From assembly GCA_963691655.1 (NCBI GenBank), contig OY829330.1:2356001-2420000 (forward strand): 64,000 nucleotides of DNA. The letters are read 5' to 3'. Under the pieces are notes generated by a model. It was not told the DNA's origin. It did not search any database and saw only the letters and a list, made by a program, of their open reading frames with translations. The translations under genes were made by a program, and so were the position numbers. The DNA is from Toxonevra muliebris (Eukaryota; Arthropoda; Insecta; Diptera; Pallopteridae). This document shows positions 33,208 through 44,000 of the stretch, piece after piece (the stretch's first letter is position 1; each line of letters begins with the position of its first letter).

Positions 33208-34430
33208 CGACTAGCTATTATTCATAGCAATGTTCATGTTCGTGTCAGAGCAGTTGATGGCTCTCAAAATATTGTTTAAGCATTTCATTTTACAAAATGC
33301 TTTGTACAGTAAACAACAAATATGCGTTAAATTTGTTTCCCATTTTCTCCCACATATTCACTCGATTCTTATATCTTTTACTCTTTTATAATTTCATAAA
33401 AACTCATATTCTCGATATATATTTATGAATTAATTGTTTCACTCTATTAAGCGCCATTTTTAAATAGACAAACGTCAAAATCGAGTGAAACTTCAAATTC
33501 ATGACAGGGTTGATAGCAGCAGTAGTGTCTTGACAAAATTTTAGATTTTTTTGGTATGACATTAACATAAGTTGCTCGACTAGATATTTTGATGGTAAGA
33601 CAGGAACATTAACATGAATTATAGCAAGTCGAGACACTATGTGAAGTTAACTTATTATGGTTAGGATCTAACATAGTCTCGACTAGCTATAATTCATAGC
33701 AATGTTCGTGTCAGAGCAGCTGATGACTCTCAAAATATTAAAGGGGCAAATTTTGATTAAGTATTTCATTTTACAAAATGCTTTGTACAGTAAGCAATAA
33801 ATATGCGCTAAATTTTTTCCCATTTTCCCCCACATATTTACTCGATTCTTTCATTTTTTTTTCTCTTATATTTCATAAAAACTCATATTCTCGATATATC
33901 TTTCTGAAATTAATTCTAATAAGTTTAACTTACGCCATTTTCAAATACGCAAATGCCAAAATGGAATGAAACTTCAAATCCATGTCAGGGTTGATCGCAG
34001 CAGCACTGCCTTTACAAAATGTTGGATTTTTTTGTATGACTTTAACATAACATAGCGCTAGACTACCTATAATTCATGTTAATGTTCCTGTCTTACCATC
34101 AAACACACCTTATTTGTGAATTTGAAGTTTCACTCGATTTTGACGTTTGCCTATTTAAAAATAACGCAAGTCAAACTTAATTGAAAGGAAACAATTAATT
34201 TCATAAACATATTTCATAAATATGAGTATTTTTGGAATTATAAAAGCAAAAATAAAGCCCACCGATTTCAAAATAAAAGCGTGGGAGGAAATGGGAAATA
34301 AATTTAAAGTATCTTTGTTGTTTACTGTTCAAAGCATTTTTCACAGTCATCAGCTGCTGAGGCATGAACATGAACATTGCTATGAATTATAGCTAGTAGA
34401 GACGCTATGTTAATAGCAATGTTCATGTTC
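33208..34430. repeat. cluster of ~430-bp MITE copies
   Basis: Unit ends read GTCTCGACTAGCTATAATTC and, inverted, GAATTATAGCAAGTCGAGAC. Copy 1 is 33208-33641 (+), copy 2 begins at 33675 (+) and runs to about 34060, copy 3 is inverted (about 34062-34410). A fourth begins at about 34405 and continues after the insertion, at 41629-41970. All share ACAAAATGCTTTGTACAGTA, CATATTCTCGATATAT and TTGATGGTAAGACAGGA or equivalents. No coding frame. Confidence 0.82.
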
Positions 34431-35386
34431 ATGTTGAAGCATGGATGGCAAAATCTGAAATGAGCAAATTATGTATTGGCATGTCTTTGCTTTTAACTAG
34501 TTATGTGCAACTGAAAAGAAAAATTGATTTTCGACTTTTGAATTGATCAGAAATTCAAAGTCGATTAATCGACCTTTTAAGTTCATGAAAATCGATTAAT
34601 CGACTTTTTTCGAATTTTTGTTGTATGGAATAAAAAAAAAACTAAACAAAAGAATTTTTATATGAATTATTTATGTATGTGTATGTATTTACAATATATG
34701 AACCGTTGCGTGCGAGTCAAAATCAGATTTTTAGAAATACATTGGTTTTGCAGAAGTGCTCTTCAAAATTGGGTTCTTGTAAAATTTATTTTTCAGATTT
34801 ATAAGCAGCTTTATAGAACACATGTTCCACTTATTATTTTTATTGAACGGAATATAAAATAAGTAATTTAAACCAGCCGATCCCTTCCCATACCCCTCCC
34901 CCCAACCCTTCCATTGTTCATGAACGAAACGTCTTTTTACTTATACTGGAGGTATTGTTTGACACTTATTATTCGCCTTCGTATGAAAATTTTGTGCGAG
35001 TGCATGGGATAGGCCGTCAGCCGTTAGCCAATTCAGGGGGAACAACATGTAACACCTTGGTGTACGTGCCGTAACTGTTTGGACTGATGGTAGTGCGACT
35101 ATGACCTCCTCGTGGTGGCGGCTGGTAACGGTGTATGATATGGTCATGTCTCTATCATGCACCGGCTAACATAGTCGGGCGGAGAGATGGTCCACTCTCT
35201 TAAATCAAAACCCCTAATCCAAGGTGGAACAGCATATGCCGAGGGATGCGTGGCTAAGAGGGTGCTTAGTCGTTAATTTGCGAACTCTGGATACCAGGCG
35301 ACCTCCAGTTTCAATCAGCCTTCCCATGATACAGCGGGCTATGTCATGGGTGATTTTCCTTTCCCGCCCACTCATGGGAACAAAAA

Positions 35387-37357
35387 ATGTTAAATAACCG
35401 AAAGGAAAAAAACAAGGATGTGGAGGATGCACCTAGTGCATCGAAAGTCTGTAGTGCTGACGGGCATACAGCTGTCCCTATTTCCATGTCTACCGGCTTG
35501 GTAGACATGCCTTCGGGCGCTTTGGCTTCTGGGCCTCTGGCTCCCAACCCCACTAGCAGTGATGTTGGTCCGGCTACTGGGGTCTCGGATAGGCCACCAA
35601 CACCTATCCCTGGTGTGCTTTCGTCCACACTTATCGGCGCCAGGGAGGGGGTCGTATCCGAGGAAGACTCCTCGGATATCGACTCCCTCTGTGGCACGGT
35701 AGTGCCGGACAATTTTAGTTGTGTGCTCGGAGCAATCTGGGCTCACAGCTATTGGCGCAGAAGTTAACCAGATGACGCTAAACGCGGAGTCTGGTTTTGT
35801 CAAACTTACTTCTGCAGAGAAAAGGAGGTTCCGTTGGGCTATGGACTGTGGTCTCTCCAGAGATAGGTCTCTGGAAATAGCCAAGAATCCCCTTCTCTCC
35901 CTTCCGGCTAAGTCGAAAAAAATCAAGCGAAAGCCACTTACAGCCAAGTGGTGAGTAGCGTTAAACTGGGTTTTGTCTCGAGCGACATGAATAATCGTCC
36001 TCTTACAGCTGAGCAAGTGGCTCTTGTGCAGGAGGCGATTATTGACGTGTCAATCGAGCTAGCTGGTAAAGACGTGCTCAAGCCACAATATGAGAACTGT
36101 CTGCCCAGAACGGGGTGGTTAGTTCTCACGTGCGTCGACCAGCCCTCGGCTGACTGGGTGCGTAGGCACTTCAACAAAATCAAAGACCATTCGGCCCTTG
36201 ATATAGACCTTGTGGAGGAGGGTAACTTTCCCAGGACTCATTTGATCCGGGGTTACTTTCCTCACAGCCTGTCGCTGACAAGTGAGAAGGTAGTGAGCAC
36301 ACTTGGTGCACTTAACCCCTTCTCAACTGAGCAGTGGAAGGTTGTTGAACGACGCACGCAAGGTCCGCTGCTCCATCTAATTATGGTTATTGATGATGCG
36401 TCAATGACTAAATTGCTGGAGCTCAAGGGCAGGGTCTGCTACAGATTTGGGTTCATCAAATTGATGTTCAAACCTGTGGCCGCTGCTACCAAAAACGCTG
36501 GACCTGTATCTGAGGAGCAGGTCCCCTCTAACACTACCTCTACCAGTACGGTAGGCAGCGGGGACAAAGCGATGTTGTTGGACATGCTCCCGGCTACTGC
36601 CGATTTGGTCAATAGCAGGACCTGCAACATGTCAACAGTGCCTCTAGACGCTGTAGAGCCTTCCACAAGTCGCGCCGCTGGGCAGGCTAATTTAAGGACT
36701 CTTCGGCGGCTGAGGTCCACTGGTGATATTGCGACCGGTCCTGTTACTTGGGCCAATATCGTCGGGGCGTCGGGTGCGCCAGGCAGCGGTTTTGTGGCAG
36801 AGAGTGATGTTGAGAGGCCCTCTACTAGTCGTGCCGCCGGGCTGACAACCAGATGGCCCTCGCAGCATCAGTCATCTGCCTCAGAGACCGCTTCCAGGTC
36901 GAAACATAAACCCGCTGCATCCGTTTCAGTGAGGGCTATGAGCACCGTGGGGTCTTCTGCTGGTCGGGCTGTTGAGCCTACCAGTGGAAGGGCAGTACGG
37001 CTCTCATTGCCACACGTAGAGGCAGTTACTGTGTCCTATGATACATCAATCACCGGAGGGAACGTAGAGGCAATGGCTGCTGCAGGACCCTCTACCAGTC
37101 GTGCTGCAGGGTCGACTAGTAGTGCGGCCTCTCAGCAAACACTGTCTTCTGCGACTTCAGCAGTACTGCCAGGTGGAACTCCGCTGGCAGTTCTGCCTCG
37201 CAACTAGCATTCTTCCGCTCGGGGAGGAATGCCACCCAACTCCCTTGGCAGGGCTGCAGCCCATGGCAGAGGAGGAAGAGGTGCTAGAGGCAGAGGGCCT
37301 CGACGAGCTTTGGCTGGGAAGCTCGTCCAACGGTTTCTAGAACAGCAGAGACGATGA
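35387..37357 (+). pseudogene. LOA-type ORF1 (Gag-like), disrupted
   Basis: The RNA-binding partner protein of the retrotransposon. It starts at ATG 35387. The frame moves near 35720 and returns near 35948, so the two shifts compensate. The middle shows LTSAEKRRFRWAMDCGLS and then a DUF4780-like part (LVQEAIIDVSIELAG, TGWLVLTCVDQPSADWV). The C-terminal third is Ser/Ala-rich with three PSTSRAAG repeats. A TAG at 37205-37207 cuts off an in-frame Arg/Gly-rich tail (HGRGGRGARGRGPRRA) whose natural stop overlaps the ORF2 start as ATGA at 37354-37357. No CCHC knuckles were seen; the RGG tail may take their role (inference). Confidence 0.82.
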
Positions 37358-40300
37358 GTGCCATCAGGGTACTCCAGGCGAACCTGCATCATGCCATAGG
37401 GGCATCGGCCACAGTATGCAGGCTTTTCGCTGAAAAAAAATTCACCCTTGCGCTAATACAGGAGCCCTGGGTAAGCTGTGGCCAGGTCTGCGAACTCAAT
37501 ACGAATCATAGTAAGTTGCTTTACTTTCGTGGAGATGTTGTGCCAAGAGCGGCCATACTAATTGAAAAAAGTTTTAATTATCTCCCTCTTACTAATTTCA
37601 TTTCCAGAGATCTCGTAGCCATACTGGTGGAGGTCCCCACTGAGAACGGAGTACAGGAGGTCGTGCTGGCGTCTGCATACTTTGCTGGGTACTCGCAACA
37701 AATCCCACCAATCGAGGTCCAGGATTTAATTAGTGACTGTCGTCAGTCCAATCGTCAATTTGTTGTTGGCTATGATGCTAATGCCCATCATACCATCTGG
37801 GGTAGTAGCAACATCAACGAACGAGGTGAGTGTCTTCTAAATTACTTAGTATCTAATAGTGTAGATATTGTAAATAGGGGATGTAAGCCTACTTTCATTA
37901 CTGCAGCCAGGGAAGAGGTGCTGGACCTCACCCTAGCCAGCAGGATATTGTCCGATTCTATTGTGAATTGGAGAGTCTCAGATGAAGCGTCCCTGTCTGA
38001 TCATCAACACATAGTTTTTGACATTCCAGGACGTACTGAACTCCTTGCTAATGTAATTAATCCTAGAAGGACTAATTGGAGTCTGTTCCAAGCCATCGTG
38101 GGCACAAAGATAGATTCCATTGCTACCTCCATCAGCTCAGTCGATGAAGTGGAAGAGGTAGCAACTCAGCTCAATAATGTGCTAATTTCTTCCTATCAAG
38201 GCAGCAATTTCGTTCCTACAATTAAAATGGTGCGCAAGGTACCCTGGTGGAACAATCAGCTGTCAGATATGCGCAAGCATGTCAGGAAGTTATTCAATAA
38301 ATCAAAACGTACAAAGCAGTGGAATGAATATAGGGTTGCACTGACGGAGTATAATACAGAAATTAGGAAGTCAAAACACGATCGCTGGAGAAGACACTGT
38401 GAGAGTATCTCCTCGCTGCCTGAGGCAGCACGTCTTCAAAGGGTTTTCGCCAAAGACTCTTCTAATGGGGTTGGTCTCCTCAAAAAGCATGATGGCACTT
38501 TTACTGCCAATCACCGCGAGACTCTGGAAACTTTACTTCATGTTCATTTTCCGGGGTCTTCTATGGAGGTTACTCCGTCCTCTCCTGAAGTACATGATCA
38601 TAGGATCTGCTTCTCCAATAGGACGAAGAGCCTTTCAGGGGTCATTTTTGACCGGAATAAGGTTAAATGGGCAGTGGCCTCTTTTAAACCTTATAAATCC
38701 CCAGGGGGTGACAGGATATTTCCAGCAATGTTGCAGAACTGTCTGGAAACCATCCTTGACCACCTAGTTAAACTGTTTAGGGCAAGTTTCAATTGGGGAT
38801 ACATTCCAAGTTCTTGGAGGAAGGTGGTTGTCGTCTTCATTCTCAAACAAGGCAATAGGCCTCTAAAACTCCCTAAATCCTACAGGCCTATAAGTCTCAC
38901 GTTTTTCCTGCTTAAAACCATGGAAAAACTGCTTGATTTACACTTTAGAAGCAAACTTGCAAGCTCGATACCTCTTCATCGCATGCAGTTTGCTTACATT
39001 AAGGGTAAATCGACCGAAGTCGCATTACATTGCCTTGTCAGTAAAATTGAAAAAACCTTTCGATCCAAAGAGATTGCGCTCTGTGCTTTCCTTGACATTG
39101 AGGGTGCCTTCGACAATACTGGATTCGGTTCTATTTCCAAAGCTCTGGAATGTAAGGGTATTGATTCCCAATCCATTGCCTGGGTGGATGCCATGCTGAG
39201 GAAGCGTGAAATCTCATCCACGCTAGGCAAAGCCACTGTGTGCACTAAGGCTGTAAAAGGCTGCCCACAAGGCGGTGTTCTATCACCTCTGTTGTGGTCC
39301 TTAGTAATTGATGACCTTTTGACCAAACTATATGAGTCTGGTTTTGAGGCCATCGGTTATGCGGATGATTTGGTAATCATCGTCTCTGGAAAGTATGATT
39401 CAACTATCACGGAGGTGATGAAGTCAGCTCTCCTATTGGTTTCAAATTGGTGCGCCGTAGAAGGTCTATCAATCAATCCCAATAAAGCAGTTCTTGTTCC
39501 CTTTACTAAGAGATACAAACTGGACCTCGGTCCCATTTCCATACAAGACACTGTTATTGTGTACTCTGATGAGGTCAAATATTTAGGCATCACGCTTGAC
39601 AAACGACTGAACTGGAACACTCACTTACACACTGTCCTCTTAAAAGCCACTAGGGCTTTCTGGGCCTGCAAAAGACTCTTTGGTAAAACATGGGGTCTTA
39701 CTCCTAAGATGATCTTTTGGCTCTACACCATGATCGTTAGACCTGTCATAGCCTATGCGGCTCTAGTGTGGTGGCCCAAAGTCATGCAGGGCTCGGCCAT
39801 CACCAAACTTAACAAGCTCCAAAGGCTTGCTTGCGTCTCCATAACTGGAGCTATGCGCACCTGTCCAACTCCTGCCATTGAAGCGTTGATTGACCTGGTG
39901 CCATTACACATTTTCATCAAGAAAACAGCTGCAAATACTGCTTTGCGGCTGCGTATATCGTCAAGCTTACTGGAAGGCAACTATGGTCACCTGAGCATTC
40001 TTGACGAAATCCCTAACACTCCAATATGTACATTGGCCATCCCCATACATATTGGGGATGGCCAATGTCCCGATTTCGGTCCCTTTGCTCTCAATTGGTA
40101 TACAGACGGCTCGAAAATGGACTGTGGTTCTGGTGCCGGAGTTGCTGGACCCAATACTATGGCCCAGTGTCTTTCAAACCGAAATATACACAATTGAGAC
40201 CTGCGCTAATATAAACCTGTATAAAGGTCTTAAAGGTGCAAATATTGTAATTTTCTCAGATAGCCAGGCGGCTCTCTTAGCACTCTCCTCATGGAGAGTG

Positions 40301-40858
40301 TTTTGATAGTCTCCAGCGCTTGTCTACCCGTAACAAAGTTGTTGGGTACCCGGCCACCGTGACATTGCTGGTAATGAATCCGCCGATGAACTGGCTAGGC
40401 AAGGTTCATCTACCAAGCACTTCGGCCCCGATCCGTTTTGCGGAATCGACTGTGCCTCTACGAAATCTATCGTTGAGGAGTGGTCTAAGGCAAAATGGCT
40501 AGAGTATTGGAACTCTATCCCGGGTTTAAGACAGGCAAAAGCTCTCACCATTCCGCTTGCCCAAAATCAGCCCATCTCTTATTCCAAACCTGACCTTAGG
40601 CTATTGGTGGGCTACATGTCTGGACACCATGGGCTCAGATATCACCTAAGCAAAATAGGTCTGTCCAATGAGATAGAATGTCGTCTATTTATGGAAGATG
40701 ACGAGACGACACTTCACATTCTGTGTGAGTGTCCGGCCTTGGCTCGGCTCAGAGGAAGAATCTTTGATTATTCGTTTTTGACGGCTGATCACATGAAATC
40801 TTCTTCTACGAAAGATGTCTTGACTTTTATTAGGTCAGCCGAACGTCTTTTGTCATAA
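37354..40858 (+). pseudogene. LOA-type ORF2: endonuclease, RT, RNase H
   Basis: 947 codons open from the ATG at 37354. APE endonuclease about residues 5-225: LQANLHH, IQEPW (Glu 37), YDANAHHTIWGS, and SDHQHI. RT about 430-700: LDIEGAFDN (motif A), GCPQGGVLSPLLWSLV and GYADDLVII (catalytic box near 667). RNase H starts at WYTDGSKMDCGSGAG (about 914) and loses frame near 40130-40190. Its continuation (IFSDSQAALLAL, then NESADELARQ) lies in other frames, followed by a C-terminal Cys/His motif in the frame ending at 40858 (CRLFMEDDETTLHILCECPAL). These activities would nick DNA, prime reverse transcription and remove RNA. Confidence 0.92.
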
Positions 40859-40907
40859 AATGGGAAATGGCACAAAAGATCTTTTAGGTCGCCTGGTTGG
40901 GCTCCTC

Positions 40908-40932
40908 TAATACTAATAATAATAATAATAAT
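40908..40932 (+). repeat. TAA microsatellite tail
   Basis: Seven or so TAA units at the 3' end of the non-LTR element, the form of 3' tail known for the I factor and relatives in place of poly(A). Confidence 0.85.
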
Positions 40933-41628
40933 GGGATAGTCCGTTTGAATTTTTGACAATTAAGAGGAACATTTTAGAGGTGCATTTTTTGAAATGGGTA
41001 CAAAGCAGAGAGTTAATAGTAGATTATTAATACTACTTTTATTGCTTAGTACTAAATTACAAATTTTATTTACAATAAAAAATATAAATAATGTTTTTTA
41101 ATTTGTTTTCTTTATTAGCAGATACCTTGAACATGTTAAGAGTTAATAAATAATATAAAAAGCAAAAACTAATTCTCTTTATAAAAATTGAACCATGAAA
41201 ATACAACGCTGTTGTCAAAAAAGGAATAGTATCAAAACAAATGATTTCCCAATTGTCAAAGTTCCTTTTGCTTGTCAAAATGCATCTACACCATCTTAAT
41301 TCTTCTGCCATGGGATAGCATATGGCTGTGTGAAGTATAATAATACACAGTAGGCTAAAGAGGGAGACTATAATAATATAAAATGTCAAAAATTACTAGT
41401 ACATTAAGCTGCACATGCATGTACTACAAATCCACAGTTGGAAAATTTTTGTAAAATTTCAAATAAATGTGAGAACTGAATTGGTAGATTTAAAAAAATT
41501 TTACATTAAAAGTCGACTTTCGATCAAGTTTGGCAATTTAAAGTCGATCGTAAAAAGTTGAAATTTTGTGCCAAAAGTCGACTAAAAATCGATTTCGATT
41601 AAAGTCGAAATTGATTTGCATATCCCTA
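40933..41628. other. right part of the hAT-like unit
   Basis: No gene. AT-rich, with subterminal AAAGTCGACTTTCGAT and AAAAGTCGACTAAAAATCGAT motifs before the right end at 41628. Confidence 0.5.
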
Positions 41629-41970
41629 TTTTGAACAGTCAACAAAAAATATTCTTTAAACTTTTTTCCCCATTTTCGCTCATGCTTTTCTTTTCAAATC
41701 GATTCTTTTATATTTTTATCTTTTATAATTTCATAAACACTCATATTCTCGATATATATTTGTGAAATTAATTATTTCGCTTCTATTGAGTTTAACTTGC
41801 ACCATTTTTAAGTACATAAAAGTCAAAATAGAATTAAATTCACGTCAGATAGCAACAAAATGTTGGACTTTTTTAGTTTGACATTAGCAAAAGTCGTCTT
41901 GACTAGACATTTTGATGGTAAGACAGGAGTATTAATATGAATTATAGCTAGTCGAGACAATATGTAAACT
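41629..41970 (+). repeat. remainder of MITE copy 4
   Basis: TTTTGAACAGTCAACAAAAAA to AATTATAGCTAGTCGAGAC, matching copies at 33300-33640. The other half lies at about 34405-34497, on the far side of the hAT-like unit. Confidence 0.8.
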
Positions 41971-42440
41971 CATTAACGTTTACGTATGGTACATCGCAAG
42001 CTAATGGAGTGTTTTTTAATAAAATTCACACATTTGTTTTGGCTATTAACGGCATAACTGACACAAAAGAGAGCTTTTTCCGAAAAATCGTTAACAACTC
42101 TATTAAAATTTATATTGCTAAAAAAATTTCGCGGCCATTTGTGCAGTGTTTAACAAAAAGTGTAAAATACAACGAAGATAAGTAATATTGATAAAAATAG
42201 ATTCAAAACAATAACACGAGATGTGTTACTTAACTTAAAATTTAAAGTCTTAAGGCGCTAGCACATAGAGTCCGTTGTGTACGTGAGAGCGAACTATACA
42301 ACTGGCTCGAAAGAATCATAGGAGAGAGGCGACACTAAGCATACAGTGCCAACGCAAGAATGGTAGAAATAAAGATAACGACTTGCGCAGGTCCGTTATT
42401 TCGTTTACATTTTTTGGCAATCTGCTGATTTGGTTGTGAC
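41971..42440. other. no gene seen
   Basis: AT-rich DNA. The last 8 bases (GTTGTGAC) are the left duplication of the palindromic MITE. Confidence 0.45.
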
Positions 42441-43185
42441 CAGAGCTGGGTAAATTCAATTACATCCTTAGTAATGGAATTGATAAAAGTTTCAATTCCA
42501 TTACAAGGAATTGTAATCGGTAATTAAAATGTTTAGATTCCTAGGTAATTAATTTAAAATATACCAATTCCTAAAAGTAATTGAAAATGCAATTGAATAG
42601 AAAGGAATTTAATATTTAAGTGTAATCAATTACTTTCTTGGAACTAAATTCCAATTTAGTTGGAATGATTCCTCGAAAGTAATTGATTCCCTTTTAGTTC
42701 AATTCCAAAAAAAGCTAAAAAAAAAAAATTTTGTAAAATACTAATAATAAGCCATTACGAGAGAGGTGACCCGCAGTTTATACTGATTCGCTCGTAACGG
42801 CTTATTCGAAGCATTTTACAATATTTTCTGAAAATTTTTTATTTTTGGCTTTTTTGGAAATGAACTAAAAGGGAATCAATTACTTTCGAGGAATCATTCC
42901 AACTAAATTAGAATTCAATTCCAAGAAAGTAATTGGTTACACTTAAATATAAAATTCATTTCTATTCAAATACATTTTCAATTACATTAAGGAAAATTTT
43001 TTCAATTTCATTACCAATTAATGTAAAAATTTTAATTATCGATTACAATTCCTTGTAATGGAATTGAAACTTTTATCAATTCCATTACTAAGGAATTGAA
43101 AACATTAAAGTACCAATTACAATTCCTTGTAATTGGAATGGAGATGGAATTTAACTTCTAATGTAATCATTACTACCCAACTCTG
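42441..43185. mobile_element. palindromic hAT MITE with 8-bp duplication
   Basis: Ends CAGAGCTGGGTA and TACCCAACTCTG, flanked by the exact 8-bp repeat GTTGTGAC (42433-42440, 43186-43193). Nearly the whole 745 bp is one giant inverted repeat: each arm contains ATGGAATTGATAAAAGTTTC, AATTCCTTGTAAT and TTCCAACTAAATTGGAATTTAG-type tracts, meeting at a short centre near 42770-42790. No coding capacity. A hAT-derived foldback element that can form a very stable hairpin. Confidence 0.92.
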
Positions 43186-43511
43186 GTTGTGACGTCATAC
43201 CAGAAAAAATTACTTTTATTAAGTGAAAATTTGTATTTTATTTGATATAATAATACTAACTGTTTAAAATGAAGTGTGTTGTGTTAAATTGTTATTATTG
43301 TTATCACAACAAAACAAAAAATTAGAGTGAGAACTTTTTATTTTATTAATTTAACGTGTTTAATTGTAATAATTGTAAAGCCAAAAAGGCATTCAACATT
43401 AGTTTCCTCCAATTTCAGTCAGATGTAGCGGCGTTCGCGAGAATCAGATTAAGGCTGCTGCGTAATAATGTCTTTAGTATGAACAATGTGCATTAGGGTA
43501 CCATTAAGCTA
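43186..43511. other. no gene seen
   Basis: AT-rich spacer between the MITE and the Tc1 end. Confidence 0.4.
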
Positions 43512-43995
43512 CAGTGCCGGTCATATCAATTGCAACCAAAAATACTTGTACTTTAAATGACTTCTTAAAAGTTCACTAAAATAATTTTTATCAAATATAT
43601 TTTTTATTCAAAACAAAGTAATACACTTTTTTACACTACTATACACTATTGCCATTTATTATAAAAAATTAAAAGTAAAATATTATGTTACAAATAAAAA
43701 AAGAAAGAAGTAATAATTCATTGAAGTCTGAATTGAAGAGGTCAAAACATTTGCAACTAGAAAAAGTTAATGTGAAAATTGAAGAAAAATCGAAAAAGTT
43801 TTCAAAACTTTGTCGCATATTCATTATTAGCGATCATTGTTGCATGTCTACGTGGCATTGGCTCTATTAAATGTTTCACCTGATCGATCGAACTCGCTTC
43901 CATTGCTTTTGAACATCCTCATACAGATCCTCCAGTTTTTGAAACGTATACGTGCAAATTTCATTTTACGAGCACGTAATGGCTCTCAATTGGTC
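43512..43995 (-). pseudogene. Tc1-like transposon 3' fragment
   Basis: A terminal repeat CAGTGCCGGTCATATCAATT begins at about 43512 after TA. The minus strand then encodes, in broken frames, the Tc1 transposase C-terminus: LRPIESHYVLVK (where relatives read LNPIENLW), KLEDLYEDVQK, and after a frame change SIDQVKHLIEPMPRR followed by ATKF and a stop near 43812. It ends abruptly at about 43995, joined to the BEL integrase. The rest of the element was not found. Confidence 0.82.
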
Positions 43996-44000
43996 TTAGA

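Larger units (their letters stand above)
34874..40932 (+). mobile_element. LOA/I-type non-LTR retrotransposon, near full length
   Basis: GC content rises sharply at about 34874. A ~500-bp leader is followed by ORF1 (35387-37357), ORF2 with APE endonuclease, RT, RNase H and a Cys-rich tail (37354-40858), and a short 3' region ending in a TAA repeat (40908-40932). The RNase H domain plus TAA tail place it in the I/LOA group rather than jockey or R2. Target duplications were not resolved. ORF1 has two compensating frame changes and an early stop, and ORF2 is frame-shifted in RNase H, so it is recently dead. Confidence 0.9.
34498..41628. mobile_element. hAT-like unit enclosing a LOA-type element
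   Basis: Left end TAGTTATGTGCAACTG (34498) and right end TTTGCATATCCCTA (41628) are related inverted sequences, with a TTTCGACTTT motif inside both. Flanks CTTTTAAC and TTTTGAAC agree at 6 of 8 positions, a decayed 8-bp duplication. Repeat copy 4 of the ~430-bp MITE is split exactly here. GTCGATTAATCGAC palindromes lie near the left end. No transposase is seen. The non-LTR element at 34874-40932 sits inside. Confidence 0.65.

Noticed and set aside
35390..36016. 208-codon minus-strand frame opposite LOA ORF1
   Set aside because: Shadow of the GC-richer ORF1 on the plus strand.
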